This document shows, piece by piece, positions 57,716 to 64,000 of a DNA stretch of 64,000 nucleotides. Numbering within the stretch: the first letter of the stretch is position 1; every line of letters begins with the position of its first letter. This DNA is from DAIPKP01 sp964539095 (GTDB lineage: Bacteria; Synergistota; Synergistia; Synergistales; Aminiphilaceae), in contig CAZIFL010000002.1 of the NCBI GenBank assembly GCA_964539095.1, positions 1-64,000 of the forward strand, written 5' to 3'. A program made the translations under genes and the position numbers. The notes beneath the pieces were generated by a model. It searched no databases and was not told where the DNA came from. It saw only the letters and a list, made by a program, of their open reading frames with translations.

Positions 57716-58887
57716 TGACACTACGATTTCTTACCAGCGGTGAATCCCACGGCCGAGGGTTGCTTCTCATTCTTGAGGGGCTTCCCTCGGGACTTTTTCT
57801 CCCCCGGGAGGCCTTCGAGAGCGAGCTGCGCCGCCGCCGTCGGGGATTTGGCCGGGGTCCCCGGATGGGGCTTGAGAAAGATCGCCTCTCCTTTTGGGGG
57901 GGCTTGCGCAACGGTGTTACCACCGGGGCCCCTCTGGGGTGCGTTCTGGAGAATACCGAGTGGGAGGCCTGGCGGGATGCCATGGATCCGGAGCGTACAA
58001 CTCCCGAGGCGGTGGAGCGGGTGCGCCCCGAGTGCCCCCGGCCGGGGCATGCAGATCTTTCCGGGGCTTTGAAATACGGCACTTCGGATGTGCGGAACGT
58101 GCTGGAGCGGGCCAGTGCCCGGAGCACCGCCGCCTGGACCCTGGCGGGGGTGGCGGCGAAGCTGCTTTTAGAGGAGCTTGGCATTGTTCTCTGGGGATCT
58201 GTGCTCTCCATCGGTGACGCTTCGGTTCCCCTTCCGAAAACATTCGAAGAGTGGGAGGAGGCTCGGAACTCTGATATGGGTTGCCCTCTCTCGGGAGAGC
58301 CGGCGCTTCGGGCCCCTGTGGAGCGGGCTTTAGAAGAAGGGGAGACTCTGGGGGGCACCTTCTGCCTCCGGGTTACCGGCATGCCTCCGGGAATTGGCTC
58401 CTACGTGGAGTGGGATCGACGGCTGGACGGTCTCTGTGCGGGGGCTCTCATGGCTCTTCCGGGGATCAAGGCGGTGGGGGTGGGAAATGGGGAGGATCTC
58501 GGCAGAGATTCCGGAAGCCAGGTGCATGACCCCATTGAACCTCTTCCGCAAGGAGGGTACCGCCGGAGCCGGAACCGTGCGGGGGGGATCGAAGGGGGGG
58601 TTACCAACGGAGAGGAGCTTCTCTTCCGGGTCACCATGAAGCCCATTCCCACCCTCAAAAAACCCTTGCCATCGGTGAACCTCCGAAGCCACCAGCCCCA
58701 GGAGGCCCATGTGGAGCGGGGAGATGCCTGCGCAGTCCCCTCCGCCTGTGTGGTGGGGGAGACCCTTCTGGCCTGGGTACTCGCCCGAACTATTATGGAG
58801 CAGTTCGGAGGGGATCGTATGGAGGATCTGAAGGAGCGTTTTGCCGCCCACCGGGCCCGGATGGAGAGGGGGCTCTCGGATGTCTGA
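57715..58887 (+). CDS. aroC: Chorismate synthase
   Basis: A 390-aa FMN-dependent lyase, last step to chorismate. It begins LRFLTSGESHGRGLLLILEGLPSG, then RRRRGFGRGPRM, RPGHADLSGALKYGTSDVRNVLERASARSTAAW, the family signature, and NRAGGIEGGVTNGEEL. ATG 57715 overlaps the aroE stop and has AAGGAGGAGAG upstream; the preceding TTG is not needed. It overlaps aroKB by 8 bp. Confidence 0.95.
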   Translation: MTLRFLTSGESHGRGLLLILEGLPSGLFLPREAFESELRRRRRGFGRGPRMGLEKDRLSFWGGLRNGVTTGAPLGCVLENTEWEAWRDAMDPERTTPEAVERVRPECPRPGHADLSGALKYGTSDVRNVLERASARSTAAWTLAGVAAKLLLEELGIVLWGSVLSIGDASVPLPKTFEEWEEARNSDMGCPLSGEPALRAPVERALEEGETLGGTFCLRVTGMPPGIGSYVEWDRRLDGLCAGALMALPGIKAVGVGNGEDLGRDSGSQVHDPIEPLPQGGYRRSRNRAGGIEGGVTNGEELLFRVTMKPIPTLKKPLPSVNLRSHQPQEAHVERGDACAVPSACVVGETLLAWVLARTIMEQFGGDRMEDLKERFAAHRARMERGLSDV

Positions 58888-60460
58888 GAATATCTATCTC
58901 GCGGGTTTTATGGGTACCGGCAAGAGCACCGTAGGAAAGCTCCTCGCCGCGGAGCTGCAGCGGCCTTTTCTGGATACGGATGCCCTGATAGAGCAGCGGG
59001 AGGAACGCAGCATCGCCGCCATCTTCCAAGAGTCCGGAGAGCCCTATTTCCGCACCGTGGAGGCCCAAACGGTGGAGGAGATACTCCCCCTGCAGGGGTG
59101 TGTGGTAGCCCTGGGGGGCGGGGTGCTGGAAAACCTCCTTCTTCGGGAGAGCCTTACTGGCTCGGGGCGGCTGGTGGTTCTCCAGGCCTCGGGAGAGGAA
59201 ATCCTCCGGCGCCTGGGGGAAACGGGAAAAAAAGCCCGCCCTCTTCTCAATCCCGAAGGGGTGGAGGAGCTTCTTGCGAAACGTGCCGCCGGGTACGGAG
59301 CGGGCAATTACCATATTTTTACCGAAGGGAAAACCCCCGAGGAAATTGCTCGGGAGATCTGTGTCACTTTGGGGGAGAAGTCTTTAGCTTCTTCTAGCTC
59401 CTCCCGCCGGGTGCTGGAGGCCCGGGGAGAGGGGTATTCCTACTCCGTCATCATCGGGGCGGGGGTGCTGGAAGATCCCGAGGTCTGGCAGCATCTGGAA
59501 ACTCTCCCCTCCCTGGTGGTGGGGGATGCCCTTACCCTCCCTCTATGCGCGCAAAAACTTCCCTTCTCAAAGCCGGTGCATATTCTTCCTCGGGGGGAGG
59601 ATGCCAAGACTCCGGAGTCTCTCATGAAGATGTACGGCACCCTTCTTCAGGAGGGGGTGTACCGGGGGGAGAGTCTGGTGGCTCTGGGAGGTGGCACCGT
59701 AGGAGATGTTACGGGGTTCGCCGCTGCCACCTGGATGCGGGGCATTCCCTACGTGCAGTGCCCCACCACACTGCTCTCTCAGATCGACAGTGCCCTGGGG
59801 GGGAAGACGGGGATTAACCTTCCGGAGGGGAAAAATCTTGTGGGGGCCTTTCATCACCCCCGGCTGGTGTTGGCGGATGTGCTTACCCTTCAGACCTTGA
59901 GCCGAGAGGCCTATCGTCAGGGGCTGGGGGAGGCGGTGAAGTACGGTCTGGGGGAGGATCCCGCCCTCTTCGTCTGGCTTTGGGAGCACCGGGAGGCTAT
60001 TGTACAACGGGATCCCGCAATTCTTACGGAGCTGGTGGCCTGGTGCTGCCGATGCAAGCTCAAAGTGGTGGCGGAGGATACCCGGGAAGCGGGGGTTCGT
60101 ATGCGCCTTAATCTGGGGCATACTCTGGGGCACGCCCTGGAGAGCGCCTCGGGGTACAAAGAGTGGCAGCACGGGGATGCGGTGGGGGTAGGAATGCGCA
60201 TCGTCACCCGGATTTCCCGCAAGATGGGGTACTGCACCGTGGAGGATGAAGAGCGGCTGGAGGATCTTCTTCAGGTTTTTGGCATGCCTCTGCATCCGGA
60301 TTGCCCCTGGGAGGATATCGCCCCCTATCTGAAGCGGGATAAGAAGATCCGCCGGGGAGTGCTCCCCCTGGTGATCCCCCGGCATGGGGATATCTCCATG
60401 ATCACCACGGAAATTCCCCGGGAGCTGGTTCAAGAGAGTTATGAGGAGCTGCTTATATAA
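58880..60460 (+). CDS. aroKB: Fused shikimate kinase-3-dehydroquinate synthase
   Basis: A 526-aa fusion. Residues 1-about 170 are shikimate kinase (LAGFMGTGKSTVGKLLA P-loop; LDTDALIEQREERSI; ALGGGVLEN). After a Ser-rich linker (ASSSSSRR) the rest is dehydroquinate synthase: HILPRGEDAKTPESL, LVALGGGTVGDVTGFAAATWMRG, CPTTLLSQIDSALGGKTGIN, GLGEAVKYGL, RLNLGHTLGHALES and WQHGDAVGVGM. The fusion joins steps 2 and 5 of the pathway; a similar AroKB is known in Thermotoga. The start ATG 58880 lies within aroC. It ends at the aroQ start with a 1-bp overlap. Confidence 0.94.
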   Translation: MSENIYLAGFMGTGKSTVGKLLAAELQRPFLDTDALIEQREERSIAAIFQESGEPYFRTVEAQTVEEILPLQGCVVALGGGVLENLLLRESLTGSGRLVVLQASGEEILRRLGETGKKARPLLNPEGVEELLAKRAAGYGAGNYHIFTEGKTPEEIAREICVTLGEKSLASSSSSRRVLEARGEGYSYSVIIGAGVLEDPEVWQHLETLPSLVVGDALTLPLCAQKLPFSKPVHILPRGEDAKTPESLMKMYGTLLQEGVYRGESLVALGGGTVGDVTGFAAATWMRGIPYVQCPTTLLSQIDSALGGKTGINLPEGKNLVGAFHHPRLVLADVLTLQTLSREAYRQGLGEAVKYGLGEDPALFVWLWEHREAIVQRDPAILTELVAWCCRCKLKVVAEDTREAGVRMRLNLGHTLGHALESASGYKEWQHGDAVGVGMRIVTRISRKMGYCTVEDEERLEDLLQVFGMPLHPDCPWEDIAPYLKRDKKIRRGVLPLVIPRHGDISMITTEIPRELVQESYEELLI

Positions 60461-60897
60461 TGAAGGGAAAGACCTACGGAGTTGTAAGCGGTCCAAATCT
60501 TAATCTTTTGGGGAGCCGAGAGCCCCATATATACGGCACCCAGACCCTGGAGGATCTGGAAGAACAGTGTCGGCGGTGGAGCGAGGAGCGGGGGGTAAGG
60601 CTTCTCTGGATGCAGAGCAATCATGAAGGGGGGCTTCTGGATTTTTTCCATAAACACCGGCTGGTTCTCTCCGGTGCGGTGATCAATGCCGGAGCCTATA
60701 GCCATACCAGCTATGCCCTCCGGGACTGTCTCGCCGCCATGCCCTTTCCGGTGATCGAGCTGCATCTCTCCAACACCGCCGCCCGGGAGGAGTTTCGGCA
60801 CACAAGTTGCATTGCTCCGGTGGTGCGGGGGCGTATCGAAGGCTTTGGCGGGGCGGGGTACCTTCTCGCTCTGGAGGCCTTGGAGGGGATGCTCTAA
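60460..60897 (+). CDS. aroQ: Type II 3-dehydroquinate dehydratase
   Basis: A 145-aa dodecameric dehydratase, step 3. VVSGPNLNLLGSREPHIYG (catalytic Tyr), QSNHEGGLLDFFH, GAVINAGAYSHTSYALRDCL, VIELHLSNTAAREEFRHTSCIAPVVRGRIEGFGGAGYLLAL follow the family. It closes the operon, so all seven enzymatic steps to chorismate are encoded together. No clear terminator is seen in the 200 bp downstream. Confidence 0.95.
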   Translation: MKGKTYGVVSGPNLNLLGSREPHIYGTQTLEDLEEQCRRWSEERGVRLLWMQSNHEGGLLDFFHKHRLVLSGAVINAGAYSHTSYALRDCLAAMPFPVIELHLSNTAAREEFRHTSCIAPVVRGRIEGFGGAGYLLALEALEGML

Positions 60898-61035
60898 ATT
60901 TTCCCGTTATACCTCTTCCCCCGTGTTCAGGGGATCCGAAAAGCGACAAAAGCTCTGCTGATTGTGCGAAGTTGCGTAGATGCTACATTGTGTGAACTCT
61001 GCGGCAATTCGTGGCATGGGTGGGGTTTTTTTGCA

Positions 61036-61044
61036 TGCTATACT
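61036..61044 (+). promoter_or_regulatory. Extended -10 promoter for the cyclase-family gene
   Basis: TGC-TATACT, identical to the element before the WYL gene, 53 bp before the TTG start. Confidence 0.5.
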
Positions 61045-61097
61045 GGGATCTTACCTGTTCCATATTTTCATGGATATCCTCGAAAGGAGCCGTTGTA

Positions 61098-61733
61098 TTG
61101 AACGTTATCGACCTTACCCATACCATCTGTTCCTCCATGCCCGTCTACCCGGGTACGGAACCTCCCCGTATTGAGGAGGCTACCAGCATTGCTAAGGAAG
61201 GCTTTGCGGAAAAGCTGCTTACCTTCTACAGCCATACGGGAACCCATATGGATGCCCCCGCCCATCTTCTTTCCGGCAAAGCTACCTTGGATTCTTTCGA
61301 GCCCTCCCACTTTGTGGGGCCCGCCACGGTGGGGGATTTTAGGAATGCCCTCGGCGCCACCATAGGGCTTAGGGACCTTCTTCCTCTGGAAAAAGGCCTT
61401 GAGCGGGGGGGGTTTTTGGTGCTCCATACGGGGTGGTCTCGTTTCTGGGGAGAGGAGAGCTATTTTGGCAGCTACCCCGTGCTCACCCAAGAGGCGTGCC
61501 GCTGGCTTACCCGGTTCCCGCTCCAGGGGGTGGCCATGGACACGATTTCGGTGGATCCCATAGACTCCTTTGAGCTGGAGAATCATCGGATCCTTCTGGG
61601 GGCGGGGATGGTGATTGTGGAAAATCTTACCAATCTGGAGGCCCTCCCCGAGAGCGGTGTTACGCTATGCTGCCTTCCTCTGAAGATCGAGAAGAGCGAT
61701 GGCGCTCCGGTCCGGGCGGTGGGGCTCTGCTGA
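61098..61733 (+). CDS. Cyclase-family (kynurenine formamidase-like) hydrolase
   Basis: A 211-aa metal-dependent hydrolase. The signature HTGTHMDAPAHLLSGKAT holds the HxGTHxDxPxH metal motif, and the start NVIDLTHTICSSMPVYPGTEPPRI is typical. Relatives include N-formylkynurenine formamidase, isatin hydrolase and mandelamide-type hydrolases. The TTG at 61098 is chosen since AAAGGAGC lies just before it and the protein then begins at the conserved strand. Being beside aromatic genes hints at a tryptophan-related substrate, but this is only context. Confidence 0.85.
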   Translation: MNVIDLTHTICSSMPVYPGTEPPRIEEATSIAKEGFAEKLLTFYSHTGTHMDAPAHLLSGKATLDSFEPSHFVGPATVGDFRNALGATIGLRDLLPLEKGLERGGFLVLHTGWSRFWGEESYFGSYPVLTQEACRWLTRFPLQGVAMDTISVDPIDSFELENHRILLGAGMVIVENLTNLEALPESGVTLCCLPLKIEKSDGAPVRAVGLC

Positions 61734-61763
61734 TCTGAGGAGCAGAGATCAGATTTCTTCTGC

Positions 61764-61803
61764 AAAAAAACATTCCGGGGGCTTCGGCAAGCCCCCGGAA
61801 TGT
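61764..61803 (-). terminator. Intrinsic terminator of the metP-metS transcript
   Basis: Perfect 15-bp arms (61770-61784, 61789-61803) with a 4-nt loop are followed on the minus strand by seven Ts. It lies 63 bp past the small-subunit gene. Confidence 0.88.
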
Positions 61804-61866
61804 TGTAAGGAAGGGTATATCGAGACGTTTTTTACAAAATGTTCAGAAAAGTCTCTGCTACTGCCC

Positions 61867-61968
61867 CTACTTCTTCTCCGCCTCGGAACTCATGGTCTTC
61901 TTGATGCAGAGTGCGAAGCCTCCCCATACCACGAGCAGCACGATAACCATGTTCATTTGCCAGGACAT
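61867..61968 (-). CDS. Small subunit of NSS importer (MetS-like)
   Basis: A 33-aa protein with a single membrane helix (NMVIVLLVVWGGFALCI) and a charged tail (KKTMSSEAEKK). MetS-type small subunits of this size accompany NSS transporters such as MetP of Corynebacterium, where both are needed for methionine/alanine uptake. AAGGAGG lies 8 bp before ATG 61968; ATG 61974 is too close. It follows the transporter gene by 36 bp and precedes the terminator. Confidence 0.85.
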   Translation of the reverse strand: MSWQMNMVIVLLVVWGGFALCIKKTMSSEAEKK

Positions 61969-62004
61969 CTGCATAACCTCCTTGGATCTCTCTAGCCCCA
62001 AGCC

Positions 62005-63537
62005 CTAAAAAGCCTTCTTGGCGATTTCGGGGTTCTGGGGATCAAACTGATACATAAACTTTTGATTGAGCCATCCCCGAAGGGCATAGACCACCACAAA
62101 GAGAATTGCCCACTGAAAGAAGATGGTTCCCGGGCTGTAATTGTAGGAGAAGCCCGCAAAATCATATACAGGCCAGAACTTCCACCACTCGCCGGGGTAC
62201 CAGCTTGCAGCCTGGTAGATCCACCATCCGAAGATCAGCACGAACCACACCGGGAAGAGGTAGATGAGCTTAAAGAGCCAGGGCCACTTGAGGTCTGCAT
62301 TGGGCTCGATATCCTCTTTCCAGATCTTGTCCACTCCCATTTTGATAGCCGCCAGGGAGAAGAAGAGTCCTGAGGCGAGAAGTCCCACGCCCCAGACCCA
62401 GTCCTGGTTGTCCAGGAAGTTCATGTTCATGGCAGAGGGAACTCCGAGGGCGTACATGATGACACCCCCCACAAGAAGAGCCTTCTTCCGGGGGAATCCC
62501 GCATCCATGAAGAAACGGGCCACCAGCTCAAGCATGGGGAAGGTGGAGCTGAGGGCTGCCACGGTGAGGGCCAGGAAGAAGAGAATCCCGATGATCTGTC
62601 CTGCGGGCATCTGCTGGAAGAGGGTAACAAGGTGCACGAAGACGAGGCCGTTATTGCTAGTTCCGGTGAGGAACTCCGCCGCATTGGGATCCAGAGCAAA
62701 GACCGTGGGAACCACGCACATAACCGCAAGAAGCCCTGCGCTGGTATCGCCAAAGCATACCGTAGTGGCATTGAGCACAGTATCCTCATTGCTCTTGGTA
62801 TAGATGAAGTACGTGAGCATGAGGCCCCAGCCTGCTCCGGTGGACCACGCCGCCTGGGTGAAGGCCTCTATCCAGAGGCGCCCGGTGAGCATGGAGTTCC
62901 AGTCGGGCTGGAAGAGGAATTTCAACCCTTCGGTAGCGCCGGGAAGGGTGACCGCGCGAACCATGATAACCGCAAGAAGCACGAAGAGGGTAGGGATAAG
63001 GACTTTACAGACCTTTTCTATCCCCGCCTCGATCCCCCGAAGGGTAACCACCAGAACGATGACCATGGAGATAAGATGCCAGGGAGCTGCGCCGTTGATG
63101 CTCCAAGCGGCTGCCCCGGTGGCGTTGGAGAAGGTATCCCAAAGCTGTGCGGAGTCTCCGGAATTGAGAATGCCCTGAATACCGTAGACAAGATAGCGCA
63201 CGCACCAGCCGAGAACCACTGCATAGTAAAAGGCGATCCCTGCGCAGATAAGCCCTACTGCGGTACCCGCCCAGGTCCATCCTTCGCCGACATATTTCTT
63301 AAAGGAACCGCCGCACCCCATACGGGTCTTGTTGCCCCAGACGGATTCTGCGATAAGCAGCGGAACCGCCCAGAGGATCATGGCGATAACCACGCCGATG
63401 ATAAAGGAGCCACCACCCATTTTGGCAGCCATACGAGGAAAGCGCCAGATATTGCCCGTTCCCACCGCCATGCCGATGGCAGCAAGAATCAGGCCCCACC
63501 TTGTTGCAAAACCGCCGCTGTTCTCTTTCGAAGCCAT
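62005..63537 (-). CDS. NSS-family sodium-dependent amino acid importer (MetP-like)
   Basis: A 510-aa neurotransmitter:sodium symporter-family carrier with about 12 helices. The start RWGLILAAIGMAVGTGNIWRFPRMAAKMGGGSF has the conserved GxGNIWRFP of helix 1, where Na+ and substrate bind; helix 6/8 patterns (FTQAAWSTGAGWGLML, ALSSTFPMLELVARF) follow. The small MetS-like gene downstream supports a methionine/alanine-type importer. A long 5' region (to about 63784) may carry regulation. Confidence 0.92.
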   Translation of the reverse strand: MASKENSGGFATRWGLILAAIGMAVGTGNIWRFPRMAAKMGGGSFIIGVVIAMILWAVPLLIAESVWGNKTRMGCGGSFKKYVGEGWTWAGTAVGLICAGIAFYYAVVLGWCVRYLVYGIQGILNSGDSAQLWDTFSNATGAAAWSINGAAPWHLISMVIVLVVTLRGIEAGIEKVCKVLIPTLFVLLAVIMVRAVTLPGATEGLKFLFQPDWNSMLTGRLWIEAFTQAAWSTGAGWGLMLTYFIYTKSNEDTVLNATTVCFGDTSAGLLAVMCVVPTVFALDPNAAEFLTGTSNNGLVFVHLVTLFQQMPAGQIIGILFFLALTVAALSSTFPMLELVARFFMDAGFPRKKALLVGGVIMYALGVPSAMNMNFLDNQDWVWGVGLLASGLFFSLAAIKMGVDKIWKEDIEPNADLKWPWLFKLIYLFPVWFVLIFGWWIYQAASWYPGEWWKFWPVYDFAGFSYNYSPGTIFFQWAILFVVVYALRGWLNQKFMYQFDPQNPEIAKKAF

Positions 63538-64000
63538 ACGATAAAGTCCCCCTTATTGAAAGATGAAAACGTTACCTCTAGCCTGTAGCGCCGAAAACAC
63601 TCCTTCCGCCACATCCGTACATGTGCCGAAAGAGATCGCGATGCGAGTTCAGGCGCTTCCATGGAAGATCCTCAGAAGCGTAAGGTTCACGGAGATGGCC
63701 TCTTTCCGTACGGATGCAGCTGCTGCACACGTCCCTCCTTTCGTCTGTGGCATAAAGAACACAAAATGCCGGGTCCAGAATCTTTTCGACATTATAACTC
63801 GCCTTTCTTTGAAGTGCTAGTGTTTTTACGCATGTTCTTGATGTATTACTTGTTCTAAGACCAAGATCCTTTCGTTTAAAAAGCAAGGTTTTTTCTGAAT
63901 AGTTTCAGCAATATGCTCATCCCGTATTTTTGGATAGACCCTCTCTCAGTTCGAGGAGCGGTTTTTCTTCCGGTGGGTGTACAGGGTTGCCAGAGCTATG
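63538..64000 (-). promoter_or_regulatory. Long 5' region of the NSS importer, with a possible structured RNA
   Basis: A perfect TATAAT on the minus strand (63791-63796) suggests a start near 63784, leaving about 245 nt of untranslated RNA. Within it CATCCGTAC (63716-63708 on the minus strand) can pair with GTACGGATG (63620-63612), and AAAGAG (63705-63700) with CTCTTT (63634-63629), enclosing about 65 nt with further local pairing. No terminator or known riboswitch core was recognised. The rest to 64000 shows no supported gene. Confidence 0.5.

Noticed and set aside
63578..63886. 102-codon frame upstream of the NSS importer
   Set aside because: It covers the TATAAT and the structured region and shows no domain or start signal.
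1..64000. tRNA or rRNA genes, insertion sequences, prophage
   Set aside because: None recognised: no tRNA-like cloverleaf in the gaps, no transposase or integrase frame and no target-site duplications seen.

Overview
The window comes from a diderm, probably strictly anaerobic, peptide- and amino-acid-fermenting bacterium with fairly high GC. The mix of several amino-acid and peptide importers and peptidases, a periplasmic OppA without a lipobox, and no respiratory genes suggests a Synergistota-like host. This placement is inference; there is no rRNA or marker gene here to settle it.

Layout. (1) 1-9.9 kb, minus strand: a complete type I-C CRISPR-Cas locus. The array (9 full repeats, running off the left edge) is followed by a leader, cas2, cas1, cas4, cas7c, cas8c (with an internal start for Cas11c), cas5c, a 269-bp gap holding a degenerate one-spacer mini-array, then cas3 and a WYL-domain regulator. 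(2) 10.1-23.8 kb, minus strand: peptide use, with oppABCDF, an M24 Xaa-Pro peptidase, isoaspartyl dipeptidase, an M28 peptidase, a creatininase-family amidohydrolase, a sodium:solute symporter with a small partner protein, and a GntR regulator. (3) 24.2-27.0 kb, plus strand: a lower-GC pair, a D-aminoacylase-type amidohydrolase and an NhaC antiporter. (4) 27.1-34.2 kb: a complete trpEGDCFBA operon behind a consensus promoter, a leader peptide with three tandem Trp codons and an intrinsic terminator. (5) 34.3-37.4 kb: small accessory genes (methyltransferase, B3/B4 protein, C_GCAxxG_C_C protein, GNAT) and a fragment of a second methyltransferase copy. (6) 37.6-46.5 kb: pheA, htpX-lemA, brnQ with a beta-lactamase-fold hydrolase, an overlapping ATPase/DUF4276 pair that looks like a defence module, tspO and a RimJ/RimL-type acetyltransferase. 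(7) 46.6-53.2 kb: a membrane GGDEF protein, an MFS transporter and two tandem HD-domain (HD-GYP-like) proteins. The GGDEF gene and both HD genes share a near-identical promoter motif. (8) 53.2-60.9 kb: aroF-tyrA-aroA-aroE-aroC-aroKB-aroQ, the whole route to chorismate plus prephenate dehydrogenase. It sits behind a strong promoter, a 53-codon leader ORF rich in Phe, Tyr and Trp codons, and a perfect intrinsic terminator. (9) 61-64 kb: a cyclase/formamidase-type enzyme and a MetP/MetS-like NSS importer with a long, possibly structured 5' UTR.

Together the genes describe an organism that imports and splits peptides yet can still make aromatic amino acids. Both aromatic pathways appear to be controlled by ribosome-mediated attenuation: Trp codons for trp, mixed Phe/Tyr/Trp codons for aro. 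The observations most worth following up are the aro leader with its visible antiterminator, the crRNA-like mini-array inside the cas operon, and the promoter motif shared by the cyclic-di-GMP genes.
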